Shown piece after piece: positions 54,020 through 64,000 of a DNA stretch of 64,000 nucleotides (position 1 is its first letter; each line of letters opens with the position of its first letter). The position numbers were made by a program, and so were the translations under genes. This DNA comes from Isoetes taiwanensis (taxonomy: Eukaryota; Streptophyta; Lycopodiopsida; Isoetales; Isoetaceae): NCBI GenBank assembly GCA_021234155.1, contig JAJEKV010000020.1, forward strand, positions 18,837,018-18,901,017, read 5' to 3'. The notes beneath the pieces are model-generated. The model was not told the DNA's origin. It made no database searches and worked only from the letters and a program-made list of their open reading frames with translations.

Positions 54020-56365
54020 ATGTCTGATAACGGCACAAAGTGGGCTAAGGAGCTCCTCGAACTAGGTTACGAGGACACTATTGTGGCACCATCCCCATTT
54101 GTGCAATGCCTTCTTTTCATGATAAAAAATAAGGAATTCCATCAAATGGTTATACAAAAAGAAAGGAATGCTGGAGGAGATGACTCCACTTTTCTTAATA
54201 CTTTGGATTGCAATGAATGGTGCAATTGTTGCCTCATTGAATCGGAAAGGGGTAACGTACTGGAAAGGTTGGTTCAACTAGAGAAGACGTTGAGCGTCTT
54301 GGTAAGTGATGATTTTGAAGAAGAGAAAACATGTTTATCTTTGATTCAAAAGTTTGACAAAGTCTTGAAAGAGAATAACGCTACAGGCGTGGAAGTGGAT
54401 TTGGCTCCTCCTGGCTTTAATCCCACTATTTCACAACATCCTTTACTTGCAGGAAGAACATTGGGAGAAGAAACCCAGAACTATCTAACATCTGCCGAGA
54501 ATGTGGGTAATGACAATGAGGAAAAAATGTTGGAGCAATTCAAAAAATGGTATCACCCATTTGTACCTTCAAGGTCATTGGAGGTGATTGTAGCAAATCA
54601 AAAACATAAGATGTGGACCCTTTGGTCCCTTCTACATCTCGCGCCGTTTAACGCGGATACGCTACTTTTTTTATCTTATGGATATAGCTATGCTAATATC
54701 CAAGTGTTTAAAAGCATGTGCAAAAGAGATGCTCAAAAAGCTATGAATGCTTTTAGAGGGGAAGTGATTTTGGATAACATCACTATGAATCTCTTTGACC
54801 ATAAAAAATGCTCAACTCCGGTCAGAGCATATATCAAAGGAAACATGAATACTGCAGGAGTAAGGGATAGTGAATATGAGAAAGGCATGTGGAATTGGAT
54901 GAGGCCTTATGTTAAGTGCTCATGCTCTAAATGTCCAGGTCCTCAAATTCTATGGATTGACCAGGTACTTTGGTACATGGCCAATAATTTGGACAAGTGC
55001 TTTCCAGAAGTAGGCACTCTGGAGGCACAAATTGCGGCTTTTTTACATTGGTTGATGAAGGAGTCAACAAAAAAAATGATACATGCACTCATCATTTTCA
55101 TGTATGTAAGAGAGATGATGATTGAAGGAGCAAGTGAAATGGCTCGTGATAACCCATCTCGTATTTTGCAAAAATATGAGAACAAGGAAGGACCCGCCAT
55201 GATAGAAAGGATGTTCATGCTCCCATCATTCTCTACTAGGACAAAGGGTGTGAGAACATGGATTTTGGATATGTTCCAAGAGAAATGTTTTCTACTAGAT
55301 GAGAAAATAGCACTTGCTTTTGGTGTTAAGACCAGAAGTTTTTGGTGTGTAGATTCATCTACACATGCTGCTATTAATCTCCCAAAGAAGATATATAATG
55401 TCTTTGTTGGGGATATAACCAGATGCTATGAAACTATTCCGTTGGCAGGTGAGAATGGGCTACCACAAGCTATTGGGGAGGTAACTAGGAAGGCGTTTTC
55501 TCTGGCACTCGAAAAGGGCTTTAGATTATATGCCAAATGCAATGAGTCTCAGGGGAAGTCTCAAATGCAATGGAAAGAACCAAAAAATTACAAGACATGG
55601 ATAGAAATTGATTGCAACACTTTCATTCAATGGAATGAATGGCTGGTGCATCATAGTTATGTAAGACTAGGAAATCGAGTGTGGAAACAAAACAAGGGCA
55701 TACCCATGGGATACTCTTGTTCACCTATTTGGTGTAATTTATATTTAGCATTTTACGAGTACAATTTCATAGCTAAATTGGCACGTCAAAACAGAAAAGA
55801 TCTTCTCACTCTATTTTGTGACGCACAAAGATACATTGATGATCTTTGTGTCCTGAATAATAGTTACATTCTCAAGTTCTTGAAACCCAATAGCAAAGTT
55901 TGTAAGGATGATGTATGGAACATATACCCATTGGATTTACTAGAAATAAAGCCAGAAATGGATGATTTCACGTTTTCCAATGACGAGTTCCATTGTGCAA
56001 GTGCACATTTCCTAAGCCTACAAATCAATGTAACAGAGCCTACGCAAGGGGTTTTTCGTTTATCTAAATTTGATAAAAGAAGACACTTGCCATTTCAGTA
56101 TGCACAGTTTATATGGTTAGCATCCAATAGGCCTATAAACCTTGCATATAAAGTAATTATTTCCCAAATACTATGTCTTCTATATTATTGCAATAATGTA
56201 GAAGATTGCGTAAAAGAAATATGGATTACCATCAATAGATTTCATCAAAATGGTTTTGCAGTTTGGAGATTAATCAGCGTCATAAGAAGGGCATTAGAGA
56301 AAAAAGATTTACCAGGCACATTATGTGATGTTAGCCAGGTTTTGGATATGATGGGACAAAAATAA
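54020..56365 (+). CDS. intact single-exon reverse transcriptase (PLE/RVT-like, 781 aa)
   Basis: An uninterrupted frame from ATG (MSDNGTKWAKELL). The N-terminal ~430 residues match no domain I know; they include a CSCSKC cluster (residues ~300-305). RT motifs follow: VFVGDITRCYETIPLAGENG (motif A, first Asp, ~464-483), QNKGIPMGYSCSPIWCNLYL (motif B, ~557-576), RYIDDLCVLNN (motif C, catalytic Asp pair, ~607-617), LDLLEIKPE, then FLSLQINV (~665, primer-grip-like). The C-terminal part (KFDKRRHLPFQYAQFIW then ISQILCLLYYCNN and FHQNGFAVWRL) resembles a tail seen in Penelope-like and cellular RVT-type enzymes. No endonuclease (GIY-YIG, APE or integrase) is visible. All catalytic Asp are kept, unlike in the surrounding dead elements, so it may be active or under selection. 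Exact family uncertain: single-copy RVT gene or PLE relative. Confidence 0.82.
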   Translation: MSDNGTKWAKELLELGYEDTIVAPSPFVQCLLFMIKNKEFHQMVIQKERNAGGDDSTFLNTLDCNEWCNCCLIESERGNVLERLVQLEKTLSVLVSDDFEEEKTCLSLIQKFDKVLKENNATGVEVDLAPPGFNPTISQHPLLAGRTLGEETQNYLTSAENVGNDNEEKMLEQFKKWYHPFVPSRSLEVIVANQKHKMWTLWSLLHLAPFNADTLLFLSYGYSYANIQVFKSMCKRDAQKAMNAFRGEVILDNITMNLFDHKKCSTPVRAYIKGNMNTAGVRDSEYEKGMWNWMRPYVKCSCSKCPGPQILWIDQVLWYMANNLDKCFPEVGTLEAQIAAFLHWLMKESTKKMIHALIIFMYVREMMIEGASEMARDNPSRILQKYENKEGPAMIERMFMLPSFSTRTKGVRTWILDMFQEKCFLLDEKIALAFGVKTRSFWCVDSSTHAAINLPKKIYNVFVGDITRCYETIPLAGENGLPQAIGEVTRKAFSLALEKGFRLYAKCNESQGKSQMQWKEPKNYKTWIEIDCNTFIQWNEWLVHHSYVRLGNRVWKQNKGIPMGYSCSPIWCNLYLAFYEYNFIAKLARQNRKDLLTLFCDAQRYIDDLCVLNNSYILKFLKPNSKVCKDDVWNIYPLDLLEIKPEMDDFTFSNDEFHCASAHFLSLQINVTEPTQGVFRLSKFDKRRHLPFQYAQFIWLASNRPINLAYKVIISQILCLLYYCNNVEDCVKEIWITINRFHQNGFAVWRLISVIRRALEKKDLPGTLCDVSQVLDMMGQK

Positions 56366-56635
56366 ATTCGTAACTATTTGCAAATGAATTTTTACTTGTG
56401 TTGTGATATCTACGGTGCAACATGCACAACTCTCCTTCATGGAAAGGTGTATGCATGCTCCCACCTGCTGGTACATGTCAATATTATGAAGTTTTATTGT
56501 TTGTGTATATCAGTTAAAACAGTGGTTGCAAGTTCTGTGGGATGGTGACACCCCCATGACACGCCATATACACACAAAACACTCACAAATATTTGAAAGG
56601 GTGTAATTGACATGTTAAACTATGGGTTCCCAAAC
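56366..56635 (+). other. 3' flank of the RT gene
   Basis: AATAAA directly overlaps the stop region (56362-56367) but is too early for a usual signal. No poly(A) tract is visible downstream, so a retrocopy's 3' end is not obvious. Confidence 0.4.
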
Positions 56636-57045
56636 ATATTAGGACATGGCATAGTCATTAGGTTGAATCCCTCTATGACAAAGCCAAAGCCAAAGCCAGA
56701 CATTTGTACAATGAGGGCAAGGTTGCCTAGGAGATGGGTGAACCATCTCGAATATTGGTCTAGGCGATAATTTTATGAATGGGTACTAAGTTGTATGTGG
56801 GTGGATAATAATGTTTTCTGGGTATGCAATGAATAGTGCCCAGAATTGATTATTGATTTTACTACACATAGTGGATCACAAACAGAGTCTACTATAGTAA
56901 GACATGGCATGGTCGCTATGGTGAACCCCCCATGGTAAGTCAAAGCCAGGCAGTTATTTAGGGATTTAGCACAAATCCAATAAGAGCAAGGTTGCCTGGT
57001 GAACAGGTGAATCATCTTAGGTACTGCTTAGGTAAATGACAACTT
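56636..57045. repeat. degenerate tandem repeat, 2 units of ~240 bp
   Basis: Both units contain TA.GACATGGCAT.GTC, then GGTTGAATCCC/GGTGAACCCCC, CAAAGCCA(G), then GAG..CAAGGTTGCCT, then GGTGAA.CATCT and a TAGG..A tail. Start points are about 56638 and 56898. Function unknown. Confidence 0.7.
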
Positions 57046-58190
57046 ATTATAGAAAGACAAGACATCTTCTATGGGGTAGTAAGAGATGATATAACGAAAC
57101 AACATCCAAGGTTGTTGTTTTGGTGTTATAATATACTAGAAAAAGTGCCCAGCATTGCTGGGCTTTTCTTTGGGATTAAATTTCACAGTTAGTAAATATA
57201 ATATGATCGTTTATTAAAAATAAAGTTCAAAATTCTCCTTATGCAGTAATTTTTTTATTGAGTTTAAAGAATACAAGAAGGTTTTAAAGTGTTCAGAGCA
57301 CTCATCTTGCATTGATCATGTAGCTATGATACCCCTGCAAGACAACACGTGAAGTCGACACATATTCATCTATTTAGTTCTTGTTGGAACTCTTACACTG
57401 TTTAAAATGACATCCACTCTTGGATATCATGGAACATTCTCGTTGCATATTGCATATTTTCAATTATGATTATTGAATGTCGGCATTTGTCGTTGACTGC
57501 CGACATTTTTCCGATGATTTTTTGTAGACGGGCATTGATGATGCCTAGAGGGTAACAATAGAGGCTCTATATAGGTGCATCATCTATTAGATGTTCCTGC
57601 AAATGGGAACTTATAGAGGTCAATGCTTTTATATAAATTATAGAAAATTACTAAGCCCGAAATTGCCGTGCAAAACTGGGATCAATGTCAAATTTAGAAC
57701 CTGCAAAAGCCTAGATGGTATGCTCTATCCTGTCCATGTATATACACCACCATTTGCTTACTTTGTGCATGCAATACAATTCCATGCAACTTGATGGTGA
57801 ATGTTTAGAATTAATTGATTCATTTTATAAATCAAGGCTGAAAAGATTGGCAAGTTCACATTTTCACATATGAGAATTCTTCGCTATTTTTTCTCAATCA
57901 CCTATCTTTCCCCCAAGCTATAGTTATCAATGAAAATATTATTACTTCATTATAACAAAAATGTTCAAATGTGCTTTTAGATTATGGCAATACCTCTGAA
58001 TTACATCATCATATAATACAATCACAAACTGTAGGTTCTTAAGAGAGATATTTTGTGGTCCCTTTCATAGCAACCATCACAATTGTGGCCCTGTTAAATT
58101 TAATAGAGTTACATTGGACAAGGGTGCATTGAGAACATTCTATATTGCAACTCGGCAATGAAAATACTATTACAACTTCATTATGACAAA
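57046..58190. other. unassigned stretch
   Basis: No supported gene. Contains a GCCCAGC-ATT-GCTGGGC stem-loop at 57147-57163 followed by TTTTCTTT, and short unrelated ORFs. Confidence 0.4.
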
Positions 58191-58194
58191 TATC

Positions 58195-58990
58195 CCTGAA
58201 ATAACCTTGCCTCCATTAGCCTCACCTTCCTGACCAGGATGCCTCCGTACCAAAACAGTAATGCCCAATAGCCATAGAAGGTCGCATATATAGATCCTTA
58301 AAAAAAACAACTTTGGCCAATCTAGCTTTATAAGCCAAAGACAGTGTAGGTCTTAGTGCTTGAGAATAGGTATTAATTGTTCTTGCTCTCCAACAAAGGA
58401 ATACACAGTTCTTACTTGTGAAATTGCCTGTGTAGCAAAGTGTCAATTTAACAATAGGTGTCGCGCTTTTTGATTAAACAATTCTTGTTCCTTTTCTTAC
58501 ACCATCAAAAAGCTTACTTGCCCTGCAATATTTCCTGCAATAGAATATGCTCCCTTGGTCTTTGATGTAAGGCCCATCAGTGCATAAGCATATAGACCGC
58601 GAGAAATAGCTATCAGAGGAAGGATTCCCAATGTCAAAAGACTTAGCTTCCATGTTGATCTAAATGCAACTATGAACTGTCCAATAAATACCGCAACAAA
58701 ATGTAGAGGATTTGAATGAAGCTCACCCCTTAAATTAAAAGGCCAACAATGACATTTTGAGTCCACCACAAAAATAGTAGGAAGAGCCCTATGCCAACAG
58801 CTCCAATGGAGAAAAAGGTAAACACCACAAATCCTAGGCATGGTGACCGCAGTCCACCAGGACATGCATAAGTGCATTGTGGATAAAGGAACAAAGACTA
58901 AAAACACAAAACTTGCTCCAACCAACTTAACAAGCTCCAACAACTTCTTTTCAATCGTCCTACCCGTCCAAAGAGCACGAATGCTCGGTG
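58195..58990 (-). pseudogene. ABCB (MDR/P-glycoprotein) transporter fragment, broken
   Basis: The minus strand carries part of the first transmembrane domain of a plant ABCB transporter. In order: KLVGASFVFL (about 58925), a decayed middle, then WKLSLLTLGILPLIAISRGL and GLYAYALMGLTSKTKGAY...AGNIAGQ (58640-58517). A GTAAGC donor comes next, an ~85-bp intron, a TACACAG acceptor, then AISQVRTVYSFVGEQE (about 58430-58383). A frameshift leads to YSQALRPTLSLAYKARLAK, then another to YGYWALLFWYGGILVRKV (about 58240-58200). No nucleotide-binding domain is in the window. Intact relatives (ABCB1/ABCB19 type, ~1250 aa) export auxin and other substrates at the plasma membrane. Retained intron means it is a genomic fragment, not a processed copy. 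Confidence 0.85.
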
Positions 58991-59214
58991 CAGAAAAGAG
59001 AAAGGGTACATGGCATAACTTGAAGAAACAAGCCTAACTCTAGTGTGTATATGGAAGTCTCTATTGGACCTCTCGTAAGAAGAGATCTTCTTAGCTTATG
59101 TTCTTATGTTAATATCGGTGGTTGTAGGCTTGGGTTACATCAAGTTTTCCAATGGAGAATGCCCCATTATGCATTCGTCATGTAAAGACAACCTTCGGTT
59201 TTCAATGCATGTGG

Positions 59215-59583
59215 TCATCTTTTAGAATAATGTTGTTTATTTACCAATTGGACATTTCTTCGAGCAAAGTACAACCTAAGACATATGACATATTTAATAA
59301 GTAATTTTTTGTCTTTTATGGCAATGATCTTCCAATTCTGCCTGAAGTAGGAGAGAGAGCATGAAGCAAAATTCTTCGGAGTTTCTTGAATACCTCGCCA
59401 TTTACATAATGCTCTGCATTCAGGATAGCGAATGCAGCCTTGAGGCAGGTCAGAACTCAAAACCAGCCATTCGAGAAAGAATTGACATATTGTATGGGCA
59501 CAACCAAGCAGGCGAGGTGTATGTGCAGTATCATTGAACACCTCAAAACAAATAGGACACTTTGGAATCTGCATCACCAGCAT
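59215..59583 (-). CDS. RING-finger protein, N-terminal exon (partial)
   Basis: From a start at about 59583 (MLVMQIPKCPICFEVF): Cys and His spaced as a RING domain, CPIC...CAHTIC...then C-IRYPEC, followed by RALCKWRGIQETPKNF, a tail seen in plant RING E3 ligases whose RING begins right at the N-terminus. One expected Cys of the last pair is Tyr (IRYPEC where IRCPEC is usual), so zinc binding may be impaired. After PKNF the sequence no longer looks coding; an unrecognised splice or loss of the rest is possible. A TTGTGCAG acceptor lies upstream at about 59615. If functional it would transfer ubiquitin. Confidence 0.55.
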   Translation of the reverse strand: MLVMQIPKCPICFEVFNDTAHTPRLLGCAHTICQFFLEWLVLSSDLPQGCIRYPECRALCKWRGIQETPKNFASCSLSYFRQNWKIIAIKDKKLLIKYVICLRLYFARRNVQLVNKQHYSKR

Positions 59584-59624
59584 GCACGTACATCATCTAC
59601 ATCACCTGCACAACGATGAAAAGG

Positions 59625-61395
59625 AATGATTGCTTAGGAGTACATATGAAATTTCACATATTTACTTAAAGGATCAACAATGCAATAATCTTAAAGGCTT
59701 TGCAAACCCTGCAACATAAGTTTACCTTCAACAATAAAGGCACATGAATATCAATTGAATGATATTTAGCAATATTGAGTAGGTTTAAGCTCTTAATAAA
59801 TAGCATTGGCTACTACTAATAAAGACAAAATCCATGGCTAACATCTAGAGAGCTTAGAAGAAGCACAGCATATTTAGTGGAAATCAATGATGCAATAACC
59901 CTAAAGGCTTTACATTTATCCTTTCAGATCAAATTTGACTTGGACTTCTCACTTAGACCTGAGGCAGAAGTCCTGTCTGTGGAAAAAGAAAGAAGGGAGG
60001 ACATAAACAACAGCTAAGACACCTACAATAAACAAATTTGTGCCAAAGGAATTAGTTACATGGCTCTGTGCTGAAAAATGCATTATCATATCAATGGATC
60101 TTAATGAGCAGATAATTCAACAAACCTACATTCGCTATGTTTGCAAAGCTTGTCCATTAGCATTATCTAGCAGCAAAAAATTTCTCCTCAAGAGTTTGCT
60201 CCAACATTCTTGAACAGAATGAGACATCTTGAATAGTGGGTGATCAAAGGCTAGTTGTTCATTGATGTGACTATTAGTCTATCATGTCAGCATATGGCCT
60301 CTGTAAAATCAAACCAAGAGCAAAAGTTAGTATCTGCCTGCATCTTACAATGGAACGGAACGCTTTCCATTAGTATCTTTGAGGCAATCCTTAGGGGAGG
60401 CTAAAAAAAATGTTAAGAGTTGTCGTGAGAGAAATAATGGGACTTCAACGGAGGATCTTTCAGTTACCTATGCTTGGGACTCGCTCCAAAATATTAAATG
60501 ATACTTGATGCTCTGCCAAAGCCACCTACAAAAGGAAGAAGGGAAGTGTAAGTTTTTAGATCATGCGACTTGAACATGACTAAGATATCTTCACAGCTCT
60601 GAGCAACAAGCTTTGCTGCCTGCCATATTCCACCTTACACCAAAAAACAATGTTTATTTTTTACAACAAAAGGGGCCAGTTTGTAGAGATAATTTAGCTA
60701 CTGACATAGAATATTACCTGTTGTAAAGATGCTATAAATGGAAAAGTATGGTGCTGCGTACAATCAAGCCATATTCATCACATACATTATGTTCTAAAGT
60801 GTCTGCATCTCGGATCAAGGACGGTGCTGCAAATAACCAATTCTTACTCGCCGTTTGAATCAAGATATAGTGACGTTCTAATCAGAAAGAGAGTTGAAAA
60901 AAACAAATAGGCCGCATTGCTATAAATAGATTCACAAACAAATAAAGCCAAATGATGACATTTGATGCAAATAAATAGTCCCAAATTTGTTTTTGTATCA
61001 TAACAAAGCCTACCCAGCAAAATCTTTTAGCATAAACTTAATACATCGAAGGCTTCTTACCAGTTTTTCTTTTTTTCCTGAGTTGCTGTCAGGAATACAT
61101 TTCTTTCAAGGCTGGTGCATCTAAAGCTCAGTATCCTGTGCAACCTATGGTATTGCATCCTACAATAAAAAGGCAAAGTGGTTCATTGCTTTTTTTCTTT
61201 AAAAGCTTATTGCTAAAGAATAAAGCTACAACTGCAATTGCAGCGTTACCTGTGGCTTTCTTGGCAGAGCTCCATAATTGTTTGGATTGAATCCACAGTT
61301 TGAGAGAGAAAATGATTAGACATTCAAAATTTAACTTCCCAAGCTAGACATGGAGCTATGGCAGTCGAATCCCCATAGCAAGGAAACCGAAGAGG
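59625..61395. other. unassigned stretch
   Basis: AT-rich DNA without a recognisable gene, LTR or clear repeat. Might hold introns or UTRs of the RING gene on the minus strand. Confidence 0.35.
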
Positions 61396-61402
61396 CACCA
61401 TT

Positions 61403-61925
61403 GAGCCGCTTCAAAAGATATCATCCCTGTGCTCTTGCCCTAAATCAAATCATGGCATATCAAAGCAACAATCCAAATCCACTCAAAATATCACCTTTAG
61501 AGAAAGAACCGGCCATGGCTACAGACAAAAAGAAAATGGAGAATGAGGATCTCGGTCACTGCAAAATTTACACGATCTCGGTCATTGCAAGCTTTACACG
61601 AACATGCAAGATGAATACGAAATAAAAGGAAAGGTTTTTTCATGGAAAGATGTTCGAAAGGGAGAGGAAACAAACAAAACAGGGCCGAACCATGAGCCGC
61701 TTCAAAAGACACCATCCCTGTGCTCTTGCCCTAAATCAAATCATGGCATATCAGCAACAATCCAAATCCACTCAAAATATCACCTTTAAAGAAAGAACCG
61801 GCCATGGCTACAGACAAACAGAATGAGGATCTCGGTCACTGCAAACTTTACACGATCTCTACAGAAGGGGGGAAAAAATAGGATTTTTTCAAGGAAAGAT
61901 ATTCGAAAAAGGAACTGCTCTCGCT
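61403..61925. repeat. tandem duplication, ~291-bp unit
   Basis: Two copies start GAGCCGCTTCAAAAGA (61403 and 61694). They share CATCCCTGTGCTCTTGCCCT, AAATCAAATCATGGCATATC and the stretch to GAGGATCTCGGTCACTGCAA. Copy 1 has an extra short duplication (ATCTCGGTCA(C/T)TGCAA twice, 61550-61590). The copies are close in sequence, hence recent. Confidence 0.88.
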
Positions 61926-61929
61926 TGCA

Positions 61930-62560
61930 TGAAGAGTTAGGGATGTGACATTCCGGCATCATTTTCATTTCTGTCTAAGATATGTGAGCCGGATGATAAT
62001 AGTATGCATTCTATCCAAACAGGGTCTAATCAAGCACATGGACGTTTGTCTTTTACAGACACAAATCATCATCGAGCTGGATCCAAAAACGATGGGGTGA
62101 GCAAGTCCGTCATGGAAAAGACCCCTTTCTCAAAACCCCGGACTTCGACATCGTCGATTCGTCGTGTAGCTGCGACATAAGAATCAGCAATTAATACAAC
62201 GACCGAGAATGAATGAGAAAAACCGTTGCGTGCTTTCACTCTTAAATCCGACGGTCTATAATAAGAGTTCTCATAGACAACAGCTGCACAAACTATCATC
62301 TTATCTTTAATCTCAACCATTTATTTACATCAACGGTGCAAAATTGAAATTGATGACAAACACTCAAAAATAACATGCACAAGAAAATCATGGAAAAGCC
62401 CAAAATATGCAATATAAAAGTCGTAAGACTTTTGTATTGGGTACTTGTTAATGTTTGGATTCTATATGTAGGGTAAGATTATATAGTGGTCCCAATCTAA
62501 AGTTAGCAAAAGGAAAAGAAAACATAAACCAAATATGTATGCAACGTGATAAATTGCTTT
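61930..62560. other. unassigned stretch
   Basis: A minus-strand ORF (62069-62320) gives MVEIKDKMIVCAAVVYENSY..., 83 residues with no motif I can name. Nothing else recognised. Confidence 0.35.
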
Positions 62561-63056
62561 TCAAAATAAGCAATTGAATCCATTTTTTACGAAAAAAAAG
62601 GGGAGAGGAAAAGCAACGAACAGTCAGAAAAAACCCAAACGCATGGGCTTCTGGGCTTCATCGGATTGGGCTCTATCTGATGGCAACAGAATCGGAAAGC
62701 CAAAAATCGATGGCTCTCTGCCATTGGATCTTCCAGGTTGGCTTCATCTGACCCATCAAAGATCTCCTGTTAAGCTACAAGAGGATGCAGGATGCACAAA
62801 CCGGCTGGAAAATCATGTTGTATCCATCCAAGCATGGTTGATTGAGAGTGGCCCTGGGTTTTGTTTGGGCAACAATTCGCCCGGCAAACAGCACAGCTTC
62901 ATACATAGTTGATTTTCTTGCTCTGATTGGAGATAAGGAAGCAATTTGGTTGTGGTATAGCAGTGGTCTAGCAGCATAGCTACTGCAAATTTCGGCCCAG
63001 CTCAGGAGGACAGATCGTGCTTCCTTTGATTCCAGGGACACTACCGCTTCAAAAAG
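62561..63056 (+). other. putative first exon of a parental RT gene, with splice donor
   Basis: The 3' 249 bp (62808-63056) duplicate the leader at 53771-54019. Here the exon is followed by AAAAAG/GTATGC (donor at 63057). Upstream, 62561-62807 is not shared and may be promoter or more of the exon; no TATA box is certain. The matching coding exon would lie to the right of the window. Confidence 0.6.
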
Positions 63057-64000
63057 GTATGCCCTTGGATTTTATTTATGCTAGAAATCCCTGAAAGAAA
63101 GCCTGCTCTCGAATGCAACAGAGAGCACTATCTTGAGGAATTCTGTGGCTTGTTTATGAAGCTGACAGATGAAGCTGACAGAATTTTCTGTCTGTTGCCA
63201 CAAATTCGTTGGTAGCTATAATTGATTTTGCCAATTTAAAGCTTATGCATGGCAAATAAAAGATATTGTGTGGGCTCTTCTCTGTACTAGAATAAGCAGC
63301 CATGTTATTTTCTTTTCCTTAAAACCAATGGTTTCGATAAAGCTTGAAAATTCTCTATGCCTATTCTACACGCTAATATTCGTTTGATGACAAATAATAC
63401 AATAAGAGACGAGTTCATTTTTAGGAGGAATATAGGACATGGCTTGTTTTATTGTGCTGTCTAAATATTAGTTTTGGACATGGATAACAACTGGATAGGC
63501 GTTAAGACACCTGCCTTCCACATGTCTCATACCGGTTCTAACTCGTGTGTTGCTTGTGATGGTGGCAGGTATCAGCCCCTATCCTTAAAACTAGGATTTG
63601 GAGTGCAAGAACAAGCTATGGTGTGGTGAAATGAATTTTTTATGATGTGATTTTGTATATCATGAAATAGTTTATGGCAGTCATTGCAATAACGTATCCA
63701 AACTTATGCATTTACATGCTATGTTATGTTATGTTTTGCTATGATATGAAGTGGCGCGCGCACACACACACAGAGCACATCAGACTTTTCTGAAATTTCT
63801 TCCATGGACTTAGACTTGGGCTTTTGGTATTCAAAAATAAAAAAATAATTTGAAAAGTTTTCTCGCATATTCCTGTAATACAGCAGAGGTTCCCATACAT
63901 AATGGGATATTTAAAGCACACAAGTGCAACTTTAGATGGCTCACAAATGCTAGTGGTTGCCTCGTCTCAGACATAGGGCATACTTTAACCATGATCCTTA
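63057..64000. other. probable intron, no gene seen
   Basis: Begins with the donor GTATGC. Holds T-rich DNA and a (CA)n run (63757-63772). No acceptor followed by the RT start codon is found before the window ends. Confidence 0.45.

Noticed and set aside
57147-57163. Rho-independent-type terminator
   Set aside because: The stem-loop plus T-run resembles one, but this is nuclear plant DNA and no gene ends there.
59215-59583. Complete RING E3 ligase gene
   Set aside because: Only the RING-containing start is recognisable, one expected Cys is Tyr, and no downstream exon is found, so it is listed as partial.
1-64000. tRNA, rRNA or other structured RNA genes
   Set aside because: I scanned for tRNA-like A/B boxes and rRNA blocks and saw none I could support; only primer-binding sites complementary to tRNA-iMet are present.

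Overview
This is nuclear DNA of a land plant: spliced plant-type gene fragments (a plastid NhaD-type antiporter, an ABCB transporter, a RING protein), tRNA-iMet-type primer sites, plant chromoviruses, hAT and LINE relics. Long repeat-filled non-coding DNA, a DUF7869-type transposase and a non-LINE reverse transcriptase gene suggest a seed-free plant (a fern is my guess), but nothing here fixes the species.

Layout. 1-4.9 kb: on the minus strand, the first two exons of an NHD1-like Na+/H+ antiporter gene (4195-4880), with the remaining exons presumably left of the window; a gutted Copia element lies in the putative intron. 5025-6383: a small TIR element with an AT-hook/trihelix-like ORF. 6466-46099: one 39.6-kb nested stack. 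Its base is a non-autonomous LTR element (A) with about 2.9-kb LTRs and only a gag. Its 5' LTR is split by a hAT transposon (6527-10352, 8-bp duplication) and a Gypsy chromovirus (B, 11776-18097). Its 3' LTR is split by a giant Gypsy chromovirus (C, 21552-42879, minus strand) and a solo-LTR-like insert (D, 43809-45387). C is itself split inside its integrase by an 8.37-kb DNA transposon (T, 24694-33059, 5-bp duplication). Comparing filled with empty copies fixes every boundary.

The two most unusual things are inside this stack. Element T carries a DUF7869-type transposase gene and, divergently, a spliced gene joining a ParB-like domain to a beta-class DNA methyltransferase of prokaryotic type. 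Two arrays of 18-24 bp palindromes centred on CCGG, spaced about 42 bp (four helical turns), lie in an intron of that gene and in the divergent control region, where parS-like binding sites would be expected. Element C carries, ahead of gag, an ORF that begins with a histone H3 tail (A-C-TKQTARK), runs through a charged coiled-coil linker and ends in an H3 histone fold, followed by a second unknown ORF; 63-nt near-perfect hairpins punctuate this region.

46.1-53.7 kb: Gypsy gag fragment, unassigned DNA, a decayed LINE and pyrimidine microsatellites. 53.8-56.4 kb: an intact, intronless 781-codon reverse transcriptase gene. Its 249-bp leader recurs at 62808-63056, where it ends in a splice donor, suggesting that the 54-kb copy is processed and that its parent begins near the right edge. 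57-62 kb: an ABCB pseudogene, a RING exon, tandem duplications and otherwise featureless DNA.

Most mobile-element genes are broken by frameshifts or stops. The clear exceptions are the RT gene and the two visible NHD1 exons.
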